Counted from the first letter of the stretch, positions 9,001-17,751 are shown. The stretch: 21,945 nt of DNA from Candidatus Manganitrophaceae bacterium (GCA_004297235.1 SCUR01000109.1:1-21945); one strand, 5' to 3'. Numbers and translations are program-made. The notes: a model not told the origin generated them from the letters alone.

Positions 9001-12000
9001 AAAGGAATACATCCGGAAGGACGGGACCCGCATTCCGATCTTGATCGGCGGCGCATCGATGGAAGGGGAACATTATCGGGGCGTCTGCTTTGTCCTCGAT
9101 ATGACCGACCGCAAGCAAGCCGACGAGCGGTTGCGGCAAAGCGAAGAGAAGTATCGGCTCTTATTCGAGGACAATCCGCACCCGATGTGGGTGTTCGATC
9201 TGGAGACGCTGGCCTTTTTGGCGGTCAATGAAGCGGCCGTCCGACACTACGGCTACAGCCGGGAAGAATTTCTCTCAATGACGATCAAAGACTTGACCCC
9301 GACCGAAGATATACCGACCCTCATCGAGGCTCTCCCGCAGATCAGCACGAGGATCGGCCCGGCCGGCATCTGGCGAAACCGGAAAAAGGACGGCACGGTC
9401 ATCGATGTCGAGATGACCTCCGACATCATCTCCTTTTCAGGAAGGAGATCCAAACTCGTTTTGGCCAACGATGTGACCGAGCGTCTCCTCGCGGAGGAGG
9501 CCCTTCGCCGAAGCGAGGAACAATATCGCATTCTGTTCGATCGGAACCCCCATCCCATGTGGGTCATCGATCCCCGGACCCATGCCTTCTTAGCGGTGAA
9601 TGAGGAAGCGATTCGCCACTACGGCTACTCGCGGGAAGAGTTCCTTCAGATGACCATTTTCGACATCCGTCCTCCGGAGGAGATCTCTCTTCTGAAAAAC
9701 TACTTGGAAGAGGCGGCCCGGAGAGAGACCACCCCGGAACCCGCGAAGGCCGGGGTCTGGATACACCGGAAAAAAGACGGAGCTCTGATCGAGGTCGAGA
9801 TTACCTGGAACCTGATCTTCTTTCGGGGGAGAGAAACACGACTCATCATGGCGGAGGATGTGACGGAATCGCGGAAAACCGAGCGGGAGCTGCAAGATTC
9901 CGAACGTCGTTTCCGACAATTGGCCGAGAACATTCATGAAGTCTTCTGGATCGTGGAGCGCGATCCTCAGCGCGTGCTCTACATCAGTCCGGCCTACGAA
10001 AAGATCTGGGGCCGCACCTGTCAGAGCCTTTATGAAGACCCCTTTTCTTTTTTAGAGGCGGTCCACCCGGAGGACCGGGGAGAGCTCCTCGCATCAATGG
10101 AAAAGCAGCAAAATGGAGAGGGCACCGAACTCGCCTATCGCGTGATCCATCCCGACGGATCGATTCGTTGGGTCAGAGACCGGGCTTTCCCGATTCGAGA
10201 TGCCTCGGGCAAAGTTTATCGCATCGCGGGTGTCGCGGAAGACATCACCGAGCACCGCCGGGCCGAAGTGGCGCTGCAGGAGACCAATCAAACCCTCCGC
10301 GCATTGATCCATTCCTCACCGTTGGCGATCTTCTCTTTAGATACGGAGGGAAGGGTAAAGATGTGGAACCCGGCGGCGGAGCGGATCTTCGGATGGACGG
10401 AGCACGAAGTGCTCAACCGCCCCTTCCCGCTCCTCTCCTCAAACCCAGAGGAAGAGCTTCAGGCGATCCGAAAATTGATCCTCGACGGAAGCGGATTCAC
10501 CGGGATGGAAGCGCGTCGTGCGCGAAAGGACGGATCGCTGATCGACCTGAGCCTCTCCCTCGCCCCGCTGCCCGGCGCGGGGCCGATGACCACCGGGATT
10601 GTCGCCGTGGTCGCCGATATCTCGGATCGCAAAAAAACGGAAGAGGCGCTCCGGAAGAGCGAGGAGCGATTTCATTTAATTACGCGCGCCACCAACGACG
10701 CGATTTGGGATTGGGATTTGATCACGAACGCCCTCTGGTGGAATGAGGGCTTTAAAACCATATTCGGCTACACGACCGAGGAAATCGAGCCGGGGATCGA
10801 ATCGTGGGAAGGCCGGATTCATCCGGAAGATAAAGAGCGGATCCTCTCGAGCATTCATGCCGCCGTAGAGCAGTGCGATCAGTTCTGGTCGGACGAGTAT
10901 CGGTTCCGTCGCGGGGATGGGAGTTATGCGACCATTCTGGACCGCGGCTATGTCGTCCATGATCGGAACGGAAGAGCCGTTCGGATGATCGGCGCCATGA
11001 TGGATATCACCAATCGCAAACAGGCCGAGGAAGCGCTTCAGGTCAAGACCGAACAGTTGGGCGCGGTCACCGACGCCATGACCGCGTATCTCGACAGCCG
11101 CGATTGGCATGAGACCAGCTCGCGCCTGCTGCGGTCGGCCCTCCATCAAACGCAGAGCGAATACGGCTTCATCGGGGTGGTCGTTGAAGGGCCGGTCCTT
11201 CGGATTTTGGCCGTGGAAGGGGTGGATCAAGAGGCCATGAACCGCCCGTTCTACGCGGAGGCCGTCCGGATCGATCAGAAGCAGGAATATCTTGAGTTAA
11301 ACCGGTTCGATAATTTATTCGGTAAAGTGATTCAGACGGGGAAGGCCGTCCTCTCCAATGCCCCCGCCACCGACCCCCGATCCGGAGGTCTTCCGTCCGG
11401 ACATCCCCTATTGCGGACCTTTCTCGGCGTTCCCATCATCCGGGATAATCAGGTGGTGGGCCTGATCGGCATCGCGAATCGCCCCGGCGGCTACAGCGAA
11501 ACCGATCAGGCCGGGCTTGAAATTGTTTCCAATGCCACCGGCATCCTGTACGACAGCTATCGGCGAAGGGAAAGAGAGATCGCCCTGGAGAACCACCAAC
11601 GAAATGTGGAGAAGGAATTAAGACACTCGCAGGAACAGCTGCGCAGCCTCTCCAGCCGGCTTCACTCCATGGTCGAAGAGGAGAGAACCCGCATCTCGCG
11701 GGAGATTCACGATGAGCTGGGACAGCTATTGACAATTTTAAAAATGGAACTATCATGGCTGAAAAAACGGCTGCCGAAAAAAGAAGAGCTGCTTCGAGAT
11801 CGGACGAAGTCGATGGCCAAGCTGGTCGACACCACCGTTCAGACCCTCCGTAAAATCTCAACGGAGTTAAGACCCGGCGTCTTGGACGACCTGGGTTTGA
11901 CCGCCGCCATCGAATGGCAGGTCCAGGAGTTTCAAGCCCGGACAAAGTTATGCTGCTCCCTCACCGTCCGGCCCGAAGAGATCACGCTCGATCCGGAACG

Positions 12001-12307
12001 GTCGACCACCGTTTTTCGAATCTTCCAGGAAACACTCACCAACATCGTCCGTCATGCCAACGCCGATGAAGTGGCGATCCGTCTGGAGAAAACCGAGGAG
12101 AGCCTGACGCTGGAGGTCAGGGACAATGGGAAAGGGATCACGCAAAATCAGATCACCAATTCAAAATCGCTCGGACTCTTGGGAATACGTGAACGAGCGC
12201 TCCTCTGGGGAGGAACGGTCCATATCAGCGGCCTCCCCGGAAAAGGGACCACGGTGACCGTGCAGATCCCCCTTCATCCGCCGAGCGACCGTGGAAAGCC
12301 GTCATGA
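6095..12307 (+). CDS. Membrane sensor histidine kinase: CHASE, ten PAS, GAF, HisKA_3/HATPase
   Basis: A 2070-residue two-component sensor. The N-terminal membrane helix (about 31-48), a CHASE-type extracytoplasmic sensor (about 80-290) and a second helix (about 343-363) place the rest in the cytoplasm. Ten consecutive PAS(-PAC) units follow, starting near residues 386, 510, 639, 764, 889, 1013, 1137, 1266, 1395 and 1520. Each ends in a D(I/V/M)T(D/E)RKxAE-type linker helix. A GAF domain spans about 1649-1820. The catalytic core is NarX/DegS-like: SREIHDELGQ with phospho-acceptor His1872, the N-box RIFQETLTNIVRHANA, and G-boxes VRDNGKGI and GLLGIRERA. There is no receiver domain. The TTG start has AAAGGAG 11 nt upstream. 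The 3' end overlaps the response regulator by ATGA, so that is its cognate partner. Ligands are unknown; I see no residue that settles haem or flavin binding. No frameshift is visible. Confidence 0.95.
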   Translation: MKAAPLNQRTPGAPTRSPLQKLIRSLFQAPSALAVLTLTLLLTGLAWHNTRQSIENSARAGFERKVTNASRAIEERIQTYIDTLISARSLFVMNENLTRADWKKYFESLQLQKRYPGIHDFAFARYVPASQRAEFERRVRGDRSLDQGGYPDFSIHPEGARPAYFPIEYIEPFSPPLKQFGFDIGSDPLRRSALDQARDTDRPVSTGRIILITSERIGFAIRLPVYRNGLPQAATEERRRALLGFITVAFDMKELIEGIFGHDVPRDFDFEIFDGGTEKTADPSSLLTRERLLYDNDDLLQADTQKYRPRYAKTTSLEIAGRVWQIHFSTYPHMESGGEEENLPPLVLLGGVTISLLLSYITWSKTTAHRRAVELAESMTADLRESEERFRAIFNQAPSGISVVNPQGSYLDLNERLSEMMGYTKEELLARTFQDITHPDDLAPNLEFKERLLAGEIHTYKMEKRYIRKDGRIVWTNLTVSPVYDRSGRLKYLVAIVDDITDRKEADEKLRRSESQLAKAEEIAHLGSWSFDLMTQSISWSDELYRVYGLAPQSVKLTHDFVSRYNHPEDQDRVSRIISQSTRDLQPFGFDYRILLQDGSIRTIHAEGEVLSDQNGQAIRMVGTAQDITERKQAEKALRETNQALQAIIESSPLAIISLDLKGKVKTWNPAAEQIFGWSAEEAIGRFNPIIPDDQRNEFKSRVRALLEGAVFPSLEVSRQRKDGSRIDMLLSTAALRDANGEVQGFIGLLADQTVQKQAEEALRKSEARFRRIVDSNMIGIVFSDVQGRIIEANDAFLQIAGYTHEELRGGEISWKAMTPPEYSRLDLKAVEEMKATGICTPFEKEFIRKDGSRIPVMIGAAFLEGSQEQTVGFVFDISKRKQMEEELRKSETRFRRLAESNLLGIGFWDANGTITEANDAFLKMVGYSQEELRAGLVRWRDMTPEEYLHLDERALAEISEKGACAPFEKEYIRKDGTRIPILIGGASMEGEHYRGVCFVLDMTDRKQADERLRQSEEKYRLLFEDNPHPMWVFDLETLAFLAVNEAAVRHYGYSREEFLSMTIKDLTPTEDIPTLIEALPQISTRIGPAGIWRNRKKDGTVIDVEMTSDIISFSGRRSKLVLANDVTERLLAEEALRRSEEQYRILFDRNPHPMWVIDPRTHAFLAVNEEAIRHYGYSREEFLQMTIFDIRPPEEISLLKNYLEEAARRETTPEPAKAGVWIHRKKDGALIEVEITWNLIFFRGRETRLIMAEDVTESRKTERELQDSERRFRQLAENIHEVFWIVERDPQRVLYISPAYEKIWGRTCQSLYEDPFSFLEAVHPEDRGELLASMEKQQNGEGTELAYRVIHPDGSIRWVRDRAFPIRDASGKVYRIAGVAEDITEHRRAEVALQETNQTLRALIHSSPLAIFSLDTEGRVKMWNPAAERIFGWTEHEVLNRPFPLLSSNPEEELQAIRKLILDGSGFTGMEARRARKDGSLIDLSLSLAPLPGAGPMTTGIVAVVADISDRKKTEEALRKSEERFHLITRATNDAIWDWDLITNALWWNEGFKTIFGYTTEEIEPGIESWEGRIHPEDKERILSSIHAAVEQCDQFWSDEYRFRRGDGSYATILDRGYVVHDRNGRAVRMIGAMMDITNRKQAEEALQVKTEQLGAVTDAMTAYLDSRDWHETSSRLLRSALHQTQSEYGFIGVVVEGPVLRILAVEGVDQEAMNRPFYAEAVRIDQKQEYLELNRFDNLFGKVIQTGKAVLSNAPATDPRSGGLPSGHPLLRTFLGVPIIRDNQVVGLIGIANRPGGYSETDQAGLEIVSNATGILYDSYRRREREIALENHQRNVEKELRHSQEQLRSLSSRLHSMVEEERTRISREIHDELGQLLTILKMELSWLKKRLPKKEELLRDRTKSMAKLVDTTVQTLRKISTELRPGVLDDLGLTAAIEWQVQEFQARTKLCCSLTVRPEEITLDPERSTTVFRIFQETLTNIVRHANADEVAIRLEKTEESLTLEVRDNGKGITQNQITNSKSLGLLGIRERALLWGGTVHISGLPGKGTTVTVQIPLHPPSDRGKPS

Positions 12308-12936
12308 TTAAAATTTTAATTGCGGACGATCATGCGATTGTCCGGAGAGGATTGAAGCAGATCCTCGCCGAGACCCCCGACATGGTCGTTGCCGGAGAGG
12401 CGCACAACGGCCAGGAGCTGCTCGACAAGGTGAGAGATCACCAATGGGATGTGGTGGTCCTGGACATTTCCATGCCGGGGCGAGGGGGGCTTGATACCTT
12501 GAAGCAGCTCAAGAGTGAACGCCCCAAGCTGCCGGTGCTGATGCTCACCATTCACCCGGAAGATCAATACGCCGTCCGGGTGCTCCGGGCGGGGGCCTCG
12601 GGCTATTTGACGAAAGAGAGCGCGCCCGATCATCTCGTCGAAGCGATTCGAAAGGTCGCCCGCGGAGGAAAGTACATCAGTCCCCATCTGGCGGAAAAGC
12701 TCGCCTTTAACCTGGAGTCTCTCTCCGAGAGGCCGCTGCACGAAGCGCTCTCCGACCGCGAATTCCAGGTGCTCCGATTCATTGCCTCGGGAAAGACGGT
12801 CAAGGAGATCGGCGAGGAGCTCTCCCTGAGCGTGAAGACCATCAGCACCTATCGCACCCGCATCCTGGAAAAGATGAAGATGAGAAACAACGCAGAGCTG
12901 ACCCACTACGCCATCCAACAAAAGTTAGTCGAATAG
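12304..12936 (+). CDS. NarL/FixJ-family response regulator, partner of the PAS kinase
   Basis: A 210-residue transcription factor with the standard receiver-then-HTH order. The receiver (about 1-120) has the acidic pair Asp8-Asp9, phospho-acceptor Asp54 in VVLDISMPG, Thr82 in MLTIH and Lys104 in YLTKE, so it should be phosphorylatable. The LuxR/GerE helix-turn-helix (about 148-208) contains LSDREFQVLRFIASGKTVKEI and SVKTISTYRTRILEKMK. Its ATG overlaps the kinase stop codon (ATGA) with no strong Shine-Dalgarno of its own, implying translational coupling and a cognate pair. Target genes cannot be read from the sequence. The palindrome just downstream is one candidate site. Confidence 0.95.
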   Translation: MIKILIADDHAIVRRGLKQILAETPDMVVAGEAHNGQELLDKVRDHQWDVVVLDISMPGRGGLDTLKQLKSERPKLPVLMLTIHPEDQYAVRVLRAGASGYLTKESAPDHLVEAIRKVARGGKYISPHLAEKLAFNLESLSERPLHEALSDREFQVLRFIASGKTVKEIGEELSLSVKTISTYRTRILEKMKMRNNAELTHYAIQQKLVE

Positions 12937-12965
12937 CGCCTCTTCCGACCCTCGCTATTTCTCGG

Positions 12966-13012
12966 CAATGACGGCATCGTAGGACAAAGTCCTACAACGA
13001 AACCAGTCATTG
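12966..13012. promoter_or_regulatory. Nested palindromes upstream of the HTH-receiver pair
   Basis: An inner perfect palindrome, GTAGGAC-AAA-GTCCTAC (12979-12995), sits inside a perfect outer inverted repeat, CAATGAC (12966-12972) and GTCATTG (13006-13012). It lies in the 220-bp gap between the response regulator and the orphan HTH gene. There is no U-tract directly after it, so an intrinsic terminator is unlikely. NarL-family regulators bind 7-bp half sites, often as inverted repeats, so the inner repeat is a reasonable operator candidate. A TATATT box (13064-13069) without a clear -35 further down would fit an activator-dependent promoter. A small GCTCG-agac-CGAGC stem lies at about 13099-13112. 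Confidence 0.5.
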
Positions 13013-13156
13013 TCCCACAAAATAAACGGACCGATTCCGATACTCATTTAAAGACTTCCCTTCTATATTTCTGACTAGCTATATCAATGGGGCAATCGTG
13101 CTCGAGACCGAGCGGACCCTATTTATCAATAAAGAACACAAGGGAGGGAATCAAAA

Positions 13157-13396
13157 ATGCCGGAAGCGAGGGCACTGACGAAACGGGAACAAGAAGTCAT
13201 TCGATTGGTCGCGGAAGGATATAAAAACAGAGAAGTTGCGGAGAAGCTGGGAATCCGCGTCAAAACAGTGGAGACTCACCGGGCCAATATCATGAATAAA
13301 CTCGCCCTCAGAAACGTCGCCCAACTGATCCGGTACGCCATTCAAAAGGGACTGGTGAAAATCGATCAAGAAGCATTCGAGGAATCGATCCGCTGA
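13157..13396 (+). CDS. Stand-alone LuxR/GerE-type helix-turn-helix protein
   Basis: 79 residues made up almost wholly of a LuxR-type DNA-binding domain (about 7-65): LTKREQEVIRLVAEGYKNRE, then VAEKLGIRVKTVETHRANIM and NKLALRNVAQLIRYAI. There is no receiver, autoinducer or ATPase domain, and none is lost by truncation, because a strong GGGAGGG Shine-Dalgarno precedes the ATG and no open frame extends upstream. The stop overlaps the next gene's start by one base (TGATG), so it is translated together with the lone receiver protein. The likely role is a small DNA-binding regulator that dimerises or works with the NarL-type regulator or the receiver. Small GerE-like proteins are known elsewhere, so being domain-only does not mean it is broken. 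Confidence 0.88.
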   Translation: MPEARALTKREQEVIRLVAEGYKNREVAEKLGIRVKTVETHRANIMNKLALRNVAQLIRYAIQKGLVKIDQEAFEESIR

Positions 13397-13764
13397 TGAA
13401 GCGAATTCTCGTCATCGATGATGAGCAGCTCCTTCTCGACCTCGTCACACATCTGCTCTCCAAGATCGGCTATGAAGCCGATCAGGCGATCGATTGCCGG
13501 GAGGCCGCCGGGAAACTCAAGGAGGGAGGGTACGACGCCATCTTCCTTGATATGAAAATGCCCTTTATGGACGGGAAAGGATTTTACGAGAAAGTCCAAG
13601 CCCATTTTCCTGAAATGGCCCGGCGGATCATTTTTTTGACGGGGGACATTGCGAATCAATCGACGGCTGAATTCATCCGGGATACGGGAAACCTTCGTCT
13701 CCCGAAACCGTTCACGATCAAGGAAATCAAAGCGGTCCTCGATCTGCTTTTTCAGTCGGTTTAA
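13396..13764 (+). CDS. Single-domain response regulator (CheY-like receiver)
   Basis: 122 residues, a complete receiver fold and nothing else. The acidic pocket is Asp8-Asp9 with Glu10 (VIDDEQ), the phospho-acceptor is Asp52 in IFLDMKMP, Thr82 is in FLTGD and Lys104 is in RLPKPF, followed by the closing helix. No output domain is attached. It begins on the last base of the HTH gene's stop codon (TGATG), so the two are translationally coupled. It could take phosphate from the upstream PAS kinase, acting as a sink or shuttle, or bind and control the HTH protein. Its chromosomal place suggests the same pathway, but the sequence cannot show the partner. Confidence 0.92.
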   Translation: MKRILVIDDEQLLLDLVTHLLSKIGYEADQAIDCREAAGKLKEGGYDAIFLDMKMPFMDGKGFYEKVQAHFPEMARRIIFLTGDIANQSTAEFIRDTGNLRLPKPFTIKEIKAVLDLLFQSV

Positions 13765-13807
13765 ATTTTCCGAGGACGTATTGATCGTATGCCCGGAGGA
13801 AAGCGGG

Positions 13808-13842
13808 GACCCTTTTATTTCTAAGCCCCTTCCGAAAGGGTC
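13808..13842. terminator. Possible bidirectional terminator hairpin
   Basis: GACCCTTT (13808-13815) and AAAGGGTC (13835-13842) are perfect inverted 8-mers with a 19-nt loop. They lie between the convergent receiver and Nudix genes and overlap the last codons of the latter. The loop is large and the U-run weak, so this is a modest candidate. Confidence 0.3.
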
Positions 13843-14372
13843 TGCCGATACCAGAGCAACGCCAAGAGCGTCTTGCTGTCGATGATCTTTCCTGAAAGCC
13901 CCTGACGGTAAGCTTCCTCGAAGGGGAGCAGCATCGCTTCGATAAATTCCCCCGGGTCCGTATGGGCATGCGGGCTTGGAAGGAGATCTCGACCGAGAAA
14001 AACCTCGATCTTTCCGGTCGAGAAGCCGACCGAATGGTAATACCGAAAGAGGAAATCCAGCCGCTTCGGCTGGAATCCCACCTCCTCTTCACACTCCCGC
14101 CGCGCCGTTTCGGCCGGGGCCTCTCCCGGCTCCAGAATACCGGCGGGAATTTCCAACGTGACCTGACGGATTGCAGGCCGGTATTGACGGACGAGATAGA
14201 CCCGTCCTTCCGAATCGATCGGAAGAATCCCGACCGCATCCGGAGGAGAAACAATCTCCCGAACGGCTTCGGTTCCATCGGGAAGCCGAACGACCTGCTC
14301 CTCGGCTCGAACATACTTCCCCTGATAAACCACTTTTTTCCGGATCAGTTTTTCTTCCAGGTCCAAAAACAC
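13821..14372 (-). CDS. Nudix hydrolase, ADP-ribose/ADP-sugar pyrophosphatase type
   Basis: 183 residues, the usual length for NudF-like enzymes that split ADP-ribose (some also ADP-glucose) into AMP and sugar phosphate. The complete Nudix box runs from Gly78 to Phe100 and fits Gx5Ex7REUxEExGU, with Glu84, Arg92-Glu93 and Glu96-Glu97 as the metal-binding set. The sequence just before it (VYLVRQYRPAIRQVTLEIPA) is the typical ADP-ribose pyrophosphatase lead-in. The start is GTG at 14372; a TTG two codons later is an alternative, and neither has a strong Shine-Dalgarno. It lies downstream of the glucan phosphorylase on the same strand, 117 bp apart with a hairpin repeat between, so co-transcription is possible. 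ADP-glucose turnover would suit that neighbour, but substrate cannot be decided here. Confidence 0.88.
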   Translation of the reverse strand: MFLDLEEKLIRKKVVYQGKYVRAEEQVVRLPDGTEAVREIVSPPDAVGILPIDSEGRVYLVRQYRPAIRQVTLEIPAGILEPGEAPAETARRECEEEVGFQPKRLDFLFRYYHSVGFSTGKIEVFLGRDLLPSPHAHTDPGEFIEAMLLPFEEAYRQGLSGKIIDSKTLLALLWYRQTLSEGA

Positions 14373-14396
14373 CCCACAACGTCAATGCGGCGCAGC

Positions 14397-14470
14397 GAGT
14401 GCGGAATGCGGAGTAAAAAAACGGGACGCACTCTTGTCCGATTTTTCTTTTAACTCCGCACTCCGAACTC
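14397..14470. repeat. Intergenic hairpin repeat, GCGGAGT type
   Basis: Left arm 14397-14414 (GAGTGCGGAATGCGGAGT) and right arm 14453-14470 (ACTCCGCACTCCGAACTC) are inverted copies matching at 16 of 18 positions, around a 38-nt centre. Within each arm the unit GTGCGGA/ATGCGGA is itself tandem. Weaker symmetry extends outwards to about 14383 and 14490. It fills the 117-bp gap between the phosphorylase and Nudix genes. Confidence 0.65.
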
Positions 14471-14489
14471 GTCTTGCTCCGCGCTCGAA

Positions 14490-16631
<2,142 letters not shown>

Positions 16632-16757
16632 CAAATTACATTCCTTTCTTCACATGTAGACGAGATCCATCCGGATGTCGGCGCCGTTCGCAGGACAAGC
16701 CGCTGCCTTTGAACACCGCTATCCAAGCCAGAACAAGACGAGTGGGTATTGAATGCC

Positions 16758-16786
16758 AGCTTAACAAAATCGGCTCCAAAGATCAA
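16758..16786 (-). promoter_or_regulatory. Candidate promoter of glgP
   Basis: On the minus strand TTGATC (16781-16786) and TAAGCT (16758-16763) are spaced 17 bp apart, with a TGt extension before the -10. Transcription would start near 16751, giving a leader of about 120 nt in which I see no known riboswitch. The -10 itself is weak (3/6). Confidence 0.35.
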
Positions 16787-16794
16787 CGAAACAT

Positions 16795-16865
16795 GTGAGG
16801 AGTCAGGGGAAAAGGAGTATTCGCGCTTTCTCCTCACTACTCACTACTGACTCCTGACTCCTCAC
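16795..16865. repeat. Intergenic hairpin repeat, GACTCCTCAC type
   Basis: GTGAGGAGTCAGG (16795-16807) and CCTGACTCCTCAC (16853-16865) are perfect inverted 13-mers about 45 nt apart. The right half is a string of degenerate ~7-bp units (TCACTAC, TCACTAC, TGACTCC, TGACTCC). It lies between the divergent glgP and ppsR genes and has the same architecture as, but a different sequence from, the repeat at 14397-14470. Confidence 0.7.
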
Positions 16866-16885
16866 GGCTTATTGCATTTAGAAGA

Positions 16886-16914
16886 TTGGTTTTTTAAAAC
16901 AAATCGGTTAAGAT
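16886..16914 (+). promoter_or_regulatory. Predicted promoter of ppsR, implying a leaderless mRNA
   Basis: TTGGTT (16886-16891) and TAAGAT (16909-16914) are separated by 17 bp. The expected start of transcription, about 7 nt after the -10, falls on or next to the ATG at 16921. No Shine-Dalgarno precedes that ATG, which agrees with leaderless translation. Confidence 0.45.
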
Positions 16915-16920
16915 GTCGTC

Positions 16921-17751
16921 ATGTCCGAACGCCCTCTCGAAGTCCGGCCGATTTTCGTCGTCTCCGATGCCACGGGAGAGACTGCGGAAAAAATCTGCCA
17001 AGCGGCCCTCTCTCAGTTCTCTCAAGATAAAACCGTGCTGGCCCGCCGGCATTACATCCGCTCCGAAGCCCAGATTCAAGAAGTGCTCCAGGAAGCAAAA
17101 TCACGCCAAGGCTTGATCATCTTTACCTTCGTCTCCGAACCGCTTCGTCTCAAAATGCGGGAAGGAGCGCTCCAATCGGGGCTGCTCGCCGTCGATCTCC
17201 TCGGCCCTTTGTTGACGGCGATGAGTCACTTTCTCAACAGTCCTCCCCGCTCCGAGCCGGGCCGGCTTCATCGCATCGACACCGACTACTTCAGCCGCGT
17301 GGAAGCGGTGCAGTTCACCGTGAAACACGACGACGGCCAAAACATCCAGGGGGTCCCCAAGGCCGACATCGTTCTGGTCGGTCCCTCTCGGACGGCGAAG
17401 ACCCCGCTCTCGATTTACCTGGCTCAGTTCGGCTACAGGGTGGCGAACATTCCGATCATCTTGAATATCCCCCTCCCAAAAGAGCTGCAGAAGGTCGACC
17501 CGGCCAAGGTCGTCGCGCTCATCATCGACCCCCAACGTTTAATGGAAATCCGCGAGGCGCGTCTTGTGAAGCTGAACCGGAGGGTCGCCGGGTACGCCGA
17601 TATGGATGCGATTGTTCAGGAGCTGAACTACTGCCGCGAGCTCTACCGGCAGAACCCCAAGTGGGGCATTCTCGACGTCACCGGGCGCGCCGTGGAAGAG
17701 GTCGCGACCGATATCATGGGCTGGATCCGTCGAGCCGACCCCCTCCGATAA
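16921..17751 (+). CDS. ppsR: PpsR/PDRP-type regulatory kinase-pyrophosphorylase (DUF299)
   Basis: A bifunctional enzyme that inactivates PEP synthase (or pyruvate,phosphate dikinase) by ADP-dependent phosphorylation of a threonine and reactivates it by phosphate-dependent removal. It thereby switches between glycolysis and gluconeogenesis. 276 residues, full length for the family. The N-terminus has FVVSDATGETAE, the middle has VKHDDGQ (about 134-140), and the P-loop-like signature GPSRTAKTPLS begins at 154. DPQRLMEIRE and the C-terminal WGILDVTGRAVEE are also family hallmarks. Whether the target is PEP synthase or PPDK cannot be told, since neither gene is present. About nine residues precede the usual N-terminus, but no internal start is available. 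The -10 box is only 6 nt before the ATG. Confidence 0.92.
   Translation: MSERPLEVRPIFVVSDATGETAEKICQAALSQFSQDKTVLARRHYIRSEAQIQEVLQEAKSRQGLIIFTFVSEPLRLKMREGALQSGLLAVDLLGPLLTAMSHFLNSPPRSEPGRLHRIDTDYFSRVEAVQFTVKHDDGQNIQGVPKADIVLVGPSRTAKTPLSIYLAQFGYRVANIPIILNIPLPKELQKVDPAKVVALIIDPQRLMEIREARLVKLNRRVAGYADMDAIVQELNYCRELYRQNPKWGILDVTGRAVEEVATDIMGWIRRADPLR

Noticed and set aside
13088..13102. Sigma54-like promoter (GG...GC) before the HTH gene
   Set aside because: The GG-GC spacing is one base too short and the flanking consensus is missing.
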